Source: Paraburkholderia dilworthii (lineage in GTDB: Bacteria > Pseudomonadota > Gammaproteobacteria > Burkholderiales > Burkholderiaceae). Taken from it: a stretch of DNA of 64,000 bases. A program made the position numbers and the translations under genes. The stretch covers positions 39,397 through 103,396 of the forward strand of contig NZ_AWZT01000016.1 in the NCBI RefSeq assembly GCF_000472525.1, read 5' to 3'. The notes below the pieces were generated by a model. That model did not search any database, was not told where the DNA came from, and worked only from the letters and a program-made list of their open reading frames with translations. Below are positions 42,561 to 51,992 of the stretch, in pieces. Position 1 is the first letter of the stretch, and each line of letters starts with the position of its first letter.

Positions 42561-42579
42561 AGTTCTATCAGATAGAACT
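42561..42579. promoter_or_regulatory. Candidate IclR operator, perfect inverted repeat
   Basis: AGTTCTATC and GATAGAACT are exact inverted arms around one A, a 19-base palindrome 14 bases before the iclR start codon (42546), overlapping its expected ribosome-binding/leader region. It matches the GTTCTATxxxATAGAAC form seen for several IclR regulators of aromatic catabolism, and suggests autoregulation of the leftward cluster. Confidence 0.65.
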
Positions 42580-42674
42580 AGTAATCATTGGATGGAACAA
42601 TGCTATTCCCATCGCAGTGCGCCGTCAATTGGACAGCCGACGTGTGGGTTAGTGATATCCCTGAGCGACAGCCC

Positions 42675-42696
42675 GCGATGGTATCGATACCATCGC
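42675..42696. promoter_or_regulatory. LacI-type operator, copy 1 (perfect 22-base palindrome)
   Basis: GCGATGGTATCGATACCATCGC is a perfect palindrome with a central CG, the usual form of LacI/GalR-family operators. It lies 71 bases before the start of the dehydratase gene. A second copy with one mismatch is centred exactly 63 bases downstream. The regulator is probably the LacI gene at 46867. Confidence 0.75.
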
Positions 42697-42741
42697 AGTC
42701 ATCTCGAAAACTCTGTCCTGTCGGCAAACGTTGCGGCGGGA

Positions 42742-42755
42742 TGGTAGCGATACCA
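42742..42755. promoter_or_regulatory. LacI-type operator, copy 2
   Basis: TGGTAGCGATACCA matches the 14-base core of copy 1 (TGGTATCGATACCA) at 13 of 14 positions. It ends two bases before the GGAG ribosome binding site (42757-42760) of the dehydratase gene. Confidence 0.7.
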
Positions 42756-42766
42756 CGGAGACGTCA

Positions 42767-44569
42767 GTGTCGAACCGCAAAACATCCGAGCAGTTGCGCA
42801 GCTATCGCTGGTATGGCGTGAACGATCTTCGCTCGTTCGGCCATCGGTCACGGACTGCGCAAATGGGCTATCACCCGTCCGATTACATGGGCAAGCCGGT
42901 GATCGCCGTCGTCAATACGTGGAGCGAGATCAACTCGTGCCATACGCACTTCAAGCAGCGCGTGGAGGAAGTGAAGCGGGGCATCTGGCAGGCCGGTGGC
43001 TTTCCGGTCGAAATGCCGGTGATGACGCTCGCCGAGCCGTTCCAGAAGCCGACGACGATGCTGTACCGCAATTTCCTCGCGATGGAGACCGAGGAACTGC
43101 TGAAGTCCTATCCGTTCGACGGCTGCGTGTTGATGGGCGGCTGCGACAAGACCACGCCGGGCCTGTTGATGGGCGCGATCAGCATGAATCTGCCGTCGAT
43201 CTTTCTGCCCGCCGGCCCCATGCTGCGCGGCAACTGGAACGGCCGCACGCTCGGCAGCGGGTCGGATACGTGGAAATACTGGGCCGAATTGCGCGCGGGC
43301 AAGATCACCGAGGATGAGTGGAAGGGCATCGAAAGCGGCATCGCGCGCTCGCCCGGCCATTGCATGACGATGGGCACCGCGTCGACCATGACGAGCGCCG
43401 CCGAAGCACTCGGCCTCACGCTGCCGGGCTTTTCGTCGATTCCCGCGGTCGACTCGCGTCATGCGCAGTTTGCGTCGCTGACCGGCCAGCGCATCGTCGA
43501 GATGGTGTGGACCGATATGAAGCCGTCGGACATCCTCACCGCGAAATCATTCGACAACGCCGTGACCACGGTGCTCGCGATGTCGGGTTCGACCAACGCC
43601 ATCGTTCATCTCGTGGCCATCGCGCGCCGTGCCGGCGTCGATCTGACGACCGCGCGCTTCGACGAACTTTCGCGCATCACGCCGGTGATCGGCAATCTGC
43701 GTCCGTCGGGCCAGTATCTGATGGAAGACTTTTTTTACGCCGGCGGCCTGCGCGCGCTGCTGCTCGAACTCGGCGAGTTGATAGACGGCTCGCAGATGAC
43801 CGTGAACGGTTCGACGCTCGGCGAGAACATCGCGGGCGCCGAGATTTTCAACGACGACGTGATCCGCAAGCGCAGCAATCCGGTGGTGGCGAGCGACGGC
43901 CTTGCAGTGCTGACCGGCAATCTCGCACCCGACGGCGCCGTCATCAAACCCGCGGCGATGGAAGCGCATCTGCTCAAGCATCGCGGCCCCGCGGTGGTGT
44001 TCAAGGACTATGCGGACATGGCCGCGCGCATCGACATGGAAGAACTGGACGTCACCGCCGACTCCGTGATCGTGCTCCAGCACGCGGGTCCGGTCGGCGC
44101 GCCCGGCATGCCCGAATGGGGCCAACTGCCGATTCCGCAGAAACTGCTGAAGCAGGGCGTGCGCGACATGGTGCGTATTTCGGATGCGCGTATGAGCGGC
44201 ACGAGTTACGGCGCGTGTGTGCTGCATGTCGCGCCGGAGTCGTTCGTCGGCGGCCCGCTTGCTCTTGTGAACGACGGCGACATGATCGAACTCGACGTGG
44301 CCGCGCGACGCTTGCATCTCGAAGTGAGCGACCAGGAACTGGCAGCGCGCAAGGCCGCGTGGCAGCCGCCGAAGCTTCCGTTCGAACGCGGCTTCGGTGT
44401 GATGCATCAATTGCACGTATTGCAGGCGAATAAAGGCTGCGACTTCGACTTTCTCGAGGAGCCGGTCAAGGCAGCGGCCGGGAAAAATCCGACGCAAAGT
44501 TCGACGCAAAGCGCGTTGCCCGCGCACGATGTGCCGGGTGCAAAGCGCGGCGAACCTGAAATCCACTAA
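42767..44569 (+). CDS. IlvD/EDD family sugar-acid dehydratase (L-arabonate dehydratase type)
   Basis: A 600-residue dehydratase that uses an Fe-S cluster and Mg2+ to remove water from an aldonate. Cys58 ([10 protein letters not shown]), Cys126 (GGCDKTTPG) and Cys199 (SPGHCM) match the cluster ligands at positions 59/127/200 that I recall from Rhizobium L-arabonate dehydratase. It is closer to the IlvD/EDD sugar-acid branch than to amino-acid IlvD. I use the GTG at 42767 because GGAG is 6 bases upstream; in-frame codons before it have no ribosome binding site. It is the first gene of an operon with an RraA-like protein, an MFS transporter and a LacI regulator. Which aldonate it acts on (arabonate, xylonate, fuconate) is not clear. 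Confidence 0.88.
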   Translation: MSNRKTSEQLRSYRWYGVNDLRSFGHRSRTAQMGYHPSDYMGKPVIAVVNTWSEINSCHTHFKQRVEEVKRGIWQAGGFPVEMPVMTLAEPFQKPTTMLYRNFLAMETEELLKSYPFDGCVLMGGCDKTTPGLLMGAISMNLPSIFLPAGPMLRGNWNGRTLGSGSDTWKYWAELRAGKITEDEWKGIESGIARSPGHCMTMGTASTMTSAAEALGLTLPGFSSIPAVDSRHAQFASLTGQRIVEMVWTDMKPSDILTAKSFDNAVTTVLAMSGSTNAIVHLVAIARRAGVDLTTARFDELSRITPVIGNLRPSGQYLMEDFFYAGGLRALLLELGELIDGSQMTVNGSTLGENIAGAEIFNDDVIRKRSNPVVASDGLAVLTGNLAPDGAVIKPAAMEAHLLKHRGPAVVFKDYADMAARIDMEELDVTADSVIVLQHAGPVGAPGMPEWGQLPIPQKLLKQGVRDMVRISDARMSGTSYGACVLHVAPESFVGGPLALVNDGDMIELDVAARRLHLEVSDQELAARKAAWQPPKLPFERGFGVMHQLHVLQANKGCDFDFLEEPVKAAAGKNPTQSSTQSALPAHDVPGAKRGEPEIH

Positions 44570-44587
44570 TCGAAAACGGAGTTTCTG

Positions 44588-45322
44588 ATGAGCGCAACGG
44601 AAATCGTCGTGAGTGAAACGACGCTCGAACAACTGAGACACGTCAGCACGGCTACGTTGACCACGCAACTTTTCAAGCGCGGCTTGCGCAATGTGTTTTT
44701 GCAAGGCGTCGCGCCACTCGTCAAACCTGCGGCCAGCGCGCCGAATGTCGTCGGGCCGGCATTCACGCTGCGCAATATTCCGGCGCGTGAAGACCTCGAT
44801 CACGTCGGCGTGTTCCAGGACCCGGACCATCCGCAACGCAAGGCTGTCGAGACGGCGCCTGCCGGCAGCGTGCTCGTGCAGGACTGCCGCGGTGAGCGCT
44901 CGGTCGCATCGGTCGGCTCGATCCTCGCGCTGCGGCTTGCCAAACGCGGTGTTGCGGGCATGGTGTCGGACGGCCCCGTGCGCGACAGCGGGACCATCGC
45001 CGCATTGGGCCTGCCGATCTGGTGCGCGGGCGCGAGCGCGCCGCTGAATCTCGCAAAACATCACGCGGTCGATATGAACGTGCCGATCGCGTGCGGCGGC
45101 GTGCCGGTGTATCCGGGCGATATCGTCGTCGCGGATGTGGACGGTGTCGTCATCGTGCCTCGCGAGATGGCCGCCGATGTCGCGCGCGAAGCCGCCGAGC
45201 AGGAGCAACTCGAGGTCTTCATTGCTGAGAGGATCGGCGAAGGCCGGCCATTGCGCGGCACCTATCCGCCGAACGAGGAAACGATGGCCGCTTACGCGCA
45301 ATGGCGTGCACAACGGCAATGA
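44588..45322 (+). CDS. RraA-like protein with altered aldolase motif
   Basis: A 244-residue RraA-fold protein. It shares its fold with the ligK aldolase in the opposite cluster, including GMVSDGPVRDSG (Arg132, Asp133) and VVADVDGVVIVPR, but the first Asp of the D-X20-R-D motif is Ser111. Classical HMG/CHA aldolase metal binding is therefore altered. In this operon it is between a dehydratase and a transporter, so a role in cleaving the 2-keto-3-deoxy product is possible. Annotation as 'ribonuclease activity regulator RraA' would rest on fold alone. GGAG precedes its ATG. Confidence 0.8.
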   Translation: MSATEIVVSETTLEQLRHVSTATLTTQLFKRGLRNVFLQGVAPLVKPAASAPNVVGPAFTLRNIPAREDLDHVGVFQDPDHPQRKAVETAPAGSVLVQDCRGERSVASVGSILALRLAKRGVAGMVSDGPVRDSGTIAALGLPIWCAGASAPLNLAKHHAVDMNVPIACGGVPVYPGDIVVADVDGVVIVPREMAADVAREAAEQEQLEVFIAERIGEGRPLRGTYPPNEETMAAYAQWRAQRQ

Positions 45323-45424
45323 GCCGCCGCGACGTTTGCAGCCACGCCTTGATCCACCCTTGATCCACATCTGATCCATCGCAGCACACAGGCCCGCGCG
45401 TAGAACGTGGCCGTAGGAGACACT

Positions 45425-46753
45425 GTGAGCACCACCACACCGGCAATCGCCGAATCGCGTCTGATCAACCGCCTTGCTCTTCGCTTGATGCCGCTGCTGG
45501 GGCTGCTTTATCTGGTCGCTTATATCGACCGCTCGAATATCAGTTTCGCCAAGCTGCAGATGCTCGGCAGCCTCGGACTTTCCGAAGTCGCGTATGGACT
45601 CGGCGCATCGCTGTTCTTTATCGGCTACCTGATCTTCGAAGTGCCCAGCAACGTGATGCTGCACAAGTACGGCGCGCCGCGCTGGATGGCGCGCATCATG
45701 TTCACATGGGGTGTCGTGACGATACTGCTCGCCTTCACGCAAAACGCCACGATGTTCTACGTGCTGCGTTTTCTGCTGGGCGCATCGGAAGCCGGTTTAT
45801 ATCCTGGTGTGATCTATTATCTGACGCTGTGGTTTCCGGCGCGGCATCGCGTGCGTATGCTCGGCTATTTCACGGTGGGCAGCAGTCTCGGCAATATGAT
45901 CGGCGCGCCGATCTGCGGCTGGCTGCTCGACAAGGGCGGGCTTGCGGGCCTGCACGGCTGGCAACTGGTGTTCATCGTCACGGGGCTGCCGTCGGTTCTG
46001 TTGACGGTTGTCGTGTTGTTCCTGCTGCCGTCGTCGCCGAAAGAAGCAAAGTTTCTTTCCGCCGATGAGAAGCAGTGGCTCACGAGCACGCTCGACGCCG
46101 AACGCGCGCAAGTCAAGGCGGGCGTCGCGACGCACGGCTCCCTGCTGAGCGTGCTGACCGAGCCGCGCGTGATCGGCATGGCGCTCTACTACATGATGCT
46201 GTCGATTTCCGTCTACGGCGTGAGCTACTGGTTGCCGACGCTGGTGAAGGGCTTCGGCGTGAGCAATACGACCAACGGGTTGCTCAACATCATTCCGTGG
46301 CTGATGGCGACCATCGTGCTGGCGTGGCTGCCGTCGAAACTGCGCGGCGCCGGCAATCGCGCGATCATCGCGATGCTGGTTTCGGCGCTGCTGGGTGTCA
46401 TGTGTTTCCTCAGCGCGGTGTTTCTGCCGACGAACACGCTGCGCTTTATCGCGCTGTGCTTTGGCGCACCCTGCATGTATCTGCTGATTCCGTGCTTCTG
46501 GACGTTGCCGCCCAAATTTCTGTTCGGCGCGCGCGCCGCGGCCGGCATCGCCGCGATCAATTCGCTCGGCAATATCGGCGGCTTCATTGCGCAGAATCTG
46601 GTGCCGTGGGTCCGTCAGACGACGGGCAGCGTGAAGGCGCCGATGCTGATTCCAGCGACCTGTCTCCTCGTGTTCGCCGTCATCACGTTGCTGATTTTGC
46701 GCCGTGAAAAAGGCGCTCGCACGGTGCAAAACGTTGTCGCCGCGACCGACTAA
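45425..46753 (+). CDS. MFS transporter, anion:cation symporter (ACS) type
   Basis: A 442-residue, 12-helix MFS protein of the ACS family that imports sugar acids and aromatic acids (phthalate, glucarate, tartrate). Typical features are IDRSNISFAKLQM near residue 38, loop 2-3 FFIGYLIFEVPSNVMLHKYGAPRWMARIM, and FLLGASEAGLYPGVIYYLTLWFP near residue 115. It starts with GTG at 45425, with TAGGAGA four bases before it; an in-frame GTG at 45407 is less likely. It lies in the dehydratase operon and so probably takes up the sugar acid consumed there. Confidence 0.87.
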   Translation: MSTTTPAIAESRLINRLALRLMPLLGLLYLVAYIDRSNISFAKLQMLGSLGLSEVAYGLGASLFFIGYLIFEVPSNVMLHKYGAPRWMARIMFTWGVVTILLAFTQNATMFYVLRFLLGASEAGLYPGVIYYLTLWFPARHRVRMLGYFTVGSSLGNMIGAPICGWLLDKGGLAGLHGWQLVFIVTGLPSVLLTVVVLFLLPSSPKEAKFLSADEKQWLTSTLDAERAQVKAGVATHGSLLSVLTEPRVIGMALYYMMLSISVYGVSYWLPTLVKGFGVSNTTNGLLNIIPWLMATIVLAWLPSKLRGAGNRAIIAMLVSALLGVMCFLSAVFLPTNTLRFIALCFGAPCMYLLIPCFWTLPPKFLFGARAAAGIAAINSLGNIGGFIAQNLVPWVRQTTGSVKAPMLIPATCLLVFAVITLLILRREKGARTVQNVVAATD

Positions 46754-46866
46754 ATTGCCCGAGCCGTTTTTGCTCGTGGCGCGCGGAGCCCGGCGATCTG
46801 CGGCGTGCGGCGGTTTAGCGCAGTTTAAAATACGGCGCACAATTCGTTAACCTCCTGTCAGCACTC

Positions 46867-47934
46867 ATGCCGAATCAGAAACCGCCCGCTGCCGCCGACG
46901 CCGATCTGCCCGACACGGCGGCGCCCGCCAGACGCATGCGCGGCGGGCCAAAAGGCTTGCGCATTACCGATGTCGCCGCGCAAGCAGGTGTCTCGCCGAT
47001 TACGGTGTCGCGCGTGTTCAACAGTCCTGCAACGGTCGCGCCCGAAACGCTCGAACGCGTGCGGCAGGTCGTGCAAAAGCTCGGCTATGTGCCCAACCGG
47101 CTCGCGGGCGGCTTGTCGTCGTCGCGCTCGCGGCTGATCGCGGCGATCGTGCCGACTATCGCTCATTCGCTGTTTTCGGAAACGGTCCAGGTGTTTAGCG
47201 AGACGATGTCGCGCGCGGGTTACCAGGTGCTGCTCGCCTTGAGCGGCTACGACGATTCGAGCGAAGAGGCGCTGCTCGACGCAGTGCTCAGCCGACGGCC
47301 CGAAGGCGTGCTGCTGACCGGCGTCGCTCACACGGACTCGCTGCGCGTGCGGCTTGCGAACGTCGGCATTCCGATTGTCGAGACATGGGACATGACGGAT
47401 CAGCCTATCGACATGCTGGTGGGCTTTTCGCATTATCGGATCGGCGTCGCGGTGGCCGAGCACTTCCTGCAAAGGAACGTGCGCAAGCCCGGCCTCGTTT
47501 CAGCGAACGACGCGCGCGCGCTCGCGCGCCGCGGCGGTTTTTGCACGCGACTCGAACAGGCGGGAATACGCGACATCGCCGAAGTACTCGTCGCGCCGCC
47601 GAGTTCGGTTGCGGTCGGCAAGGCAGCGTTGCCTCGCCTGATCGAACAGGCGCCGGATACCGATGCGGTGTTTTGCGGGTCCGACTTGCTCGCCATTGGA
47701 GCGTTGAGCGCGGCGAGGCACCTAGGACTGAGCGTGCCGTCGCAATTGGCGATTTGCGGCTTCGGCGATCTTGAGTTCGCGACTGAGACGACGCCGCAGC
47801 TTACTTCCGTGCACGTCGACGGCACACGGATCGGGCTGACGGCGGCGCGCTGCCTGCTGGACCGGCTGGCCGGCGCTGCGCAAAGCAAAGTGACCGACGT
47901 GGGTTTCCGGATCGTGGAGCGCGCAACGACGTGA
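46867..47934 (+). CDS. LacI family transcriptional regulator
   Basis: A 355-residue repressor. Residues about 33-85 form the LacI helix-turn-helix and hinge: LRITDVAAQAGVSPITVSRVFNSPATVAPE, ending YVPNRLAGGL. The C-terminal periplasmic-binding-protein-like effector domain runs to the end (LLTGVAHTDSLR and FCGSDLLAIGAL). It has an unusual 33-residue Pro/Ala-rich N-terminal extension before the helix-turn-helix. It ends the dehydratase operon and is the probable binder of the two operators at 42675 and 42742; the effector is likely the sugar acid or its product. Confidence 0.88.
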   Translation: MPNQKPPAAADADLPDTAAPARRMRGGPKGLRITDVAAQAGVSPITVSRVFNSPATVAPETLERVRQVVQKLGYVPNRLAGGLSSSRSRLIAAIVPTIAHSLFSETVQVFSETMSRAGYQVLLALSGYDDSSEEALLDAVLSRRPEGVLLTGVAHTDSLRVRLANVGIPIVETWDMTDQPIDMLVGFSHYRIGVAVAEHFLQRNVRKPGLVSANDARALARRGGFCTRLEQAGIRDIAEVLVAPPSSVAVGKAALPRLIEQAPDTDAVFCGSDLLAIGALSAARHLGLSVPSQLAICGFGDLEFATETTPQLTSVHVDGTRIGLTAARCLLDRLAGAAQSKVTDVGFRIVERATT

Positions 47935-48476
47935 TCCGGCTTCGGCAATCGGTCGATTGTCGGGCGCATTCATCGCGCGGTCAGGCATGCCCGCGTACGC
48001 CGGAATGCGCCCCGAGCACGCCTGAGTGTGGCCAAGCACGCCCAAGCACGCCCGAGTCAGCCCATCCTCCAAAGCAGCGCCAGGCGTCGGCGCACGGATA
48101 GTGGCGCGGTAGGGCGGCCTGCGGCGACGCCATCTGCAATATCTCTATCACCCCATCGAATATGCGGCGCGTGTCCCCGCCGTTGCAGTCATTTTCCCTT
48201 CCCGTACTCCGTGATCCACGAGGCGGCTAAATCCAGCCACCGCGAGCGAGCGGCACTCGACGCAGATCAGAAGAACGGACGCCCCGACCGCCGGCGATGC
48301 GCATCTGCACGCGAGTCGAACGCCGGCATCAAACTCATTTGATTTAGCTTGTCTGAGATCATGTTTCCGATCCGGGGATGCTCTTAGAATTCGACCGCGC
48401 ATGAAGTAATTGGTCTGGTCTTCATGGCGAGAACATTGTGTAGCGTTTCAGATCGGTCCACGGAAATCAGGCAGGT
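47935..48476. other. Intergenic region before cyoA, no gene
   Basis: This 542-base gap holds short imperfect repeats around 48000-48060 (two adjacent AAGCACGCCC units, with related GAGCACGCC copies) and otherwise nothing I can assign. The right part should carry the cyoABCD promoter. I see no -35/-10 pair or FNR box by eye. No reading frame over 50 codons has a ribosome binding site and a recognisable product. Confidence 0.5.
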
Positions 48477-49370
48477 ATGTTGAATAAGAAGACCTTTGAA
48501 CGGGTGTTGATACCCTTGGGGGCTGGGCTCGTCGGGTGTCTTTCGGGGTGCAGCAATCTTGATGTGCTGGATCCTAAAGGCAGCGTCGGCATGGCGGAAA
48601 AGTCGCTCATCAGCACGGCGACGATGGCCATGCTGATCGTCGTCGTGCCGGTGATCGTCATGATCCTCGTGTTTGCCTGGCGTTATCGTGCAAGCAATCG
48701 CAGCGCGACCTATGCACCGAAGTGGGCGCATTCCACCGCAATCGAAACAGTGGTGTGGACGGTACCCACGCTGATCATTCTGTTCCTCGGCATCCTGACC
48801 TGGAACACCACGCACGAACTCGACCCATACCGGCCAATCGAATCGGCGGTCAAGCCGATCAAGGTGGAAGTGGTGGCGCTCGACTGGAAGTGGCTCTTCA
48901 TCTATCCGGAACTCGGCGTTGCTTCGCTCAATCAGCTTGCGTTCCCCGTAGGTACGCCGGTTGACTTCAAGGTCACGTCCGATTCCGTGATGAATTCGTT
49001 CTTCATCCCGCAATTGGGAAGCCAGATCTACGCAATGGCGGGCATGCAGACTCAACTGCATCTGATTGCCGACCATGCGGGCGATTACGCAGGCATCTCC
49101 GCCAACTTCAGCGGCAAAGGGTTCTCGGACATGAAGTTCCGCGCGCTCGCGGTCACTCCCGCGCAGTTCGATGCGTGGGTCGATAAAGTGAAGGCCTCGC
49201 CGCGCCGGCTCGATATGAACGAGTACAACTCGGTCGCGCAACCGAGCGAGAAGGAGCCGGTCGGCTATTTCTCGTCGATCGATTCGAAGGTCTTCACCAA
49301 CATCATTGCAAAGTACAACAACGGTAATGTCCTCGATTCGCAGAACAGCAATTGCCGTACAAAGGGTTAG
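48477..49370 (+). CDS. cyoA: Cytochrome bo3 quinol oxidase subunit II
   Basis: A 297-residue lipoprotein: the signal segment ends in LSGC (Cys about residue 24), the lipobox. Two membrane helices follow (about residues 43-65 and 88-108), then a cupredoxin domain with EVVALDWKWLFIYPELG. The CuA Cys ligands are absent, as expected for quinol oxidases. QIYAMAGMQTQLHLIA and YAGISANFSGKGFSDMKF are family marks. First of four cyo genes with gaps of only 3, 3 and 0 bases. The start ATG follows CAGGT. Confidence 0.92.
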   Translation: MLNKKTFERVLIPLGAGLVGCLSGCSNLDVLDPKGSVGMAEKSLISTATMAMLIVVVPVIVMILVFAWRYRASNRSATYAPKWAHSTAIETVVWTVPTLIILFLGILTWNTTHELDPYRPIESAVKPIKVEVVALDWKWLFIYPELGVASLNQLAFPVGTPVDFKVTSDSVMNSFFIPQLGSQIYAMAGMQTQLHLIADHAGDYAGISANFSGKGFSDMKFRALAVTPAQFDAWVDKVKASPRRLDMNEYNSVAQPSEKEPVGYFSSIDSKVFTNIIAKYNNGNVLDSQNSNCRTKG

Positions 49371-49373
49371 AAC

Positions 49374-51380
49374 ATGCTCGGAAATCTGACACTCTCCGCG
49401 ATCCCGTTCGATCAACCCATCATCATGGGGGCGGGCGCACTCATGATCGTCATGGTGCTTGCTGTGATGGCGGCACTGACCCGGTTCCATAAATGGAAAT
49501 GGCTATGGCACGAATGGCTGACCAGCGTCGACCATAAAAAGATCGGCGTCATGTATATCGTCGTTGCGGTGCTGATGCTGGTGCGCGGCTTCGTCGACGC
49601 GGTCATGATGCGCCTTCAGCTTGCGCTCGCGTATCACTCGCCTGGCTATCTTCCGCCGCACCATTACGATCAGATCTTCACGGCGCACGGCGTCATCATG
49701 ATCTTCTTCATGGCGATGGCGCTGATGGTCGGCCTGTTCAACCTGGTGGTGCCGTTGCAGATCGGCGCGCGCGACGTCGCGTTTCCGTTCCTCAACTCGC
49801 TTAGTTTCTGGATGACGGCGATCAGCGCGATCCTGATGAATCTGTCGCTCGTGATCGGCGAATTCGCGCAAGTCGGCTGGCTTGCATATCCGCCGTTGTC
49901 AGAGTTGCAATTCAGTCCGGGCGTCGGGGTCGACTACTACATCTGGAGCCTGCAATTGTCCGGCGTCGGCACGTTGATTACGGCCATCAACTTCTTCGTG
50001 ACGATCGTGCGGATGCGCGCACCCGGCATGACGCTGATGAAAATGCCGGTCTTCACGTGGACGGCACTGTGTTCGAACGTGTTGATCATGGCGACGTTCC
50101 CGATCCTGACGGTGGCATTGGCGCTGCTCGGGCTCGATCGCTACATGGGCATGCACTTCTTCACGAATGATGCAGGCGGCAACGCGATGCTGTACCTGAA
50201 CCTGATCTGGGCATGGGGGCATCCGGAGGTCTATATCCTGGTGTTGCCGGCATTCGGCATCTACTCGGAAGTGATCGCAACGTTCACGAAGAAAACGCTG
50301 TTCGGCTACCGCACTATGGTCTATGCAACCTGCGCAATCATGGTGCTCGCGTTCCTCGTCTGGCTGCATCACTTCTTCACGATGGGCTCGGGTGCGGACG
50401 TCAATTCGTTCTTCGGCATCATGACGATGGTCATTGCCATTCCGACCGGCGTGAAGATATTCAACTGGCTGTTCACGATCTACCGCGGGCGCCTCGAGTT
50501 TTCCGCGCCCGTGTTGTGGACCATCGGCTTCATGATCACGTTCACGATCGGCGGTATGACCGGCGTGATGATGGCCATTCCCGGCGCAGACTTCGTGCTG
50601 CATAACAGCCTCTTCCTGATCGCGCACTTTCACAACGCGATCATTGGCGGCGTGGTCTTCGGCTACCTGGCAGGGTTCCATTACTGGTTCCCGAAAGCAT
50701 TCGGCTTCAAGCTGAACGAAAAGCTCGGAAAGTGCGCGTTCTGGTGCTGGTTCGTGGGGTTCTACGCTTCGTTCATGCCGCTCTACGTGCTGGGTTTCAT
50801 GGGTATGACGCGGCGCCTGAACCACTACGACAATCCGGCGTGGCATCCGTGGATGATTGCAGCCGCATGCGGTGTGGTCCTGATCGCCGTCGGCGTCGTC
50901 TTCCAGGTGGCACAGGTGTGGGTCAGCGTGGCAAACCGCAACAAACCCGAGTATCGCGATGTGACGGGCGACCCGTGGGACGGCCGCACGCTCGAATGGG
51001 CGACATCGTCGCCGCCGCCTGTCTATAACTTCGCGGTCATTCCGACGGTGCACGAGCTCGACGCATACACCCACATGAAGGAGACGGGAAGCTGCGAGAT
51101 CAAGGTGACGAAGTACCAGGACATTCACATGCCGTCGAATACGAGTGCGGGCCTGCTCATCGGCGTATTGAGTCTCGTCCTTGGGTTCGCCGGCGTCTGG
51201 CACATCATGTGGCTGGCTGTCGCGGCACTGCTGGCCATCGTGGCCACGTTGATTGCGCGCAGCTTCGGCGACAACGATGGCTATTACATCTCCGCCGATA
51301 CCGTGCGGGAAATCGAAAGTAAGCGTGGCCCTGCGGCCGCAGCGGTGCAGAGCCGCGAATTCGAAGCTGTGGAGGCCTGA
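49374..51380 (+). CDS. cyoB: Cytochrome bo3 quinol oxidase subunit I
   Basis: The 668-residue catalytic subunit binds haem b, haem o3 and CuB. Marks: the bo3-specific [12 protein letters not shown] start of the core, [19 protein letters not shown] with a haem ligand, [19 protein letters not shown] with the CuB and Tyr residues, [10 protein letters not shown], and [12 protein letters not shown] with the haem ligands. It uses ubiquinol and pumps protons. It lies in the tight cyoABCD operon. The C-terminal extension beyond residue 600 has two further helices as in E. coli. Confidence 0.93.
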   Translation: MLGNLTLSAIPFDQPIIMGAGALMIVMVLAVMAALTRFHKWKWLWHEWLTSVDHKKIGVMYIVVAVLMLVRGFVDAVMMRLQLALAYHSPGYLPPHHYDQIFTAHGVIMIFFMAMALMVGLFNLVVPLQIGARDVAFPFLNSLSFWMTAISAILMNLSLVIGEFAQVGWLAYPPLSELQFSPGVGVDYYIWSLQLSGVGTLITAINFFVTIVRMRAPGMTLMKMPVFTWTALCSNVLIMATFPILTVALALLGLDRYMGMHFFTNDAGGNAMLYLNLIWAWGHPEVYILVLPAFGIYSEVIATFTKKTLFGYRTMVYATCAIMVLAFLVWLHHFFTMGSGADVNSFFGIMTMVIAIPTGVKIFNWLFTIYRGRLEFSAPVLWTIGFMITFTIGGMTGVMMAIPGADFVLHNSLFLIAHFHNAIIGGVVFGYLAGFHYWFPKAFGFKLNEKLGKCAFWCWFVGFYASFMPLYVLGFMGMTRRLNHYDNPAWHPWMIAAACGVVLIAVGVVFQVAQVWVSVANRNKPEYRDVTGDPWDGRTLEWATSSPPPVYNFAVIPTVHELDAYTHMKETGSCEIKVTKYQDIHMPSNTSAGLLIGVLSLVLGFAGVWHIMWLAVAALLAIVATLIARSFGDNDGYYISADTVREIESKRGPAAAAVQSREFEAVEA

Positions 51381-51383
51381 TCG

Positions 51384-51992
51384 ATGTTGCAGAAATCACT
51401 CCCCGTTGCGCTCGACGGAGCGCACGACAACCACGGTTCATCGGATACGGTATTCGGCTTCTGGCTGTATCTGATGACCGACTGCGTGCTGTTCGCATCG
51501 TTATTCGCGGTGTTCGCCGTCATGTCGCATCAGTTCGCGGGCGGCCCGTCCGGCAAGGACCTATTCGACATCGGCGGCGTCGCGGTAGAAACCGCTGCGC
51601 TGTTGCTGAGCAGCATCACCTACGGCTTCGCGATGCTTGGCGCCCGGCGCGGCAAGTCCGCGGCCGTCCTGGGCTGGCTTGCAGTGACCTTCGTGCTCGG
51701 CCTTGCGTTCCTGTTTCTGGAAATGCGCGAGTTTTCGCACCTGATCGCCGAGGGCGCCAGACCGGCCCGCAGTGCGTTCCTGTCGTCGTTCTTCACGCTG
51801 GTCGGCACGCACGGACTGCATGTGACGGTGGGGCTCGTGTGGATGGCCGTGCTGGCTGTGCAAATCGTGCGTAGTCCGGAATTGTCGGAGCGCCAGCTCA
51901 CGCGTCTCACCTGTTTAAGCCTTTTCTGGCATTTCCTCGACATCGTGTGGATCTGCGTTTTTTCGTTTGTCTATCTGGGGAGCGTGCTGTAA
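51384..51992 (+). CDS. cyoC: Cytochrome bo3 quinol oxidase subunit III
   Basis: A 202-residue, five-helix subunit of the bo3 oxidase. GFWLYLMTDCVLFASLFAVF, FLFLEMREFSHLIAEGARPARSAFLSSFFTLVGTHGLHVTVGL and LFWHFLDIVWICVFSFVYL are typical. It begins 3 bases after the cyoB stop codon and ends exactly where cyoD starts. It is not catalytic, and stabilises proton uptake. Confidence 0.92.
   Translation: MLQKSLPVALDGAHDNHGSSDTVFGFWLYLMTDCVLFASLFAVFAVMSHQFAGGPSGKDLFDIGGVAVETAALLLSSITYGFAMLGARRGKSAAVLGWLAVTFVLGLAFLFLEMREFSHLIAEGARPARSAFLSSFFTLVGTHGLHVTVGLVWMAVLAVQIVRSPELSERQLTRLTCLSLFWHFLDIVWICVFSFVYLGSVL

Noticed and set aside
44588..45322. Calling the second RraA-fold protein a ribonuclease E inhibitor
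   Set aside because: That annotation is from fold only; the operon context (dehydratase and transporter) argues for metabolism, and key residues differ from both groups.
43547..45742. A 731-codon open frame on the minus strand opposite the dehydratase and RraA-like genes
   Set aside because: It runs antisense to two well-recognised genes, is Arg/His-rich in composition, has no ribosome binding site or family motif, and is expected by chance in GC-rich DNA.
48000..48060. AAGCACGCCC repeats as a CRISPR or repeat array
   Set aside because: Units are only about 10 bases, few in number and without regular spacers.
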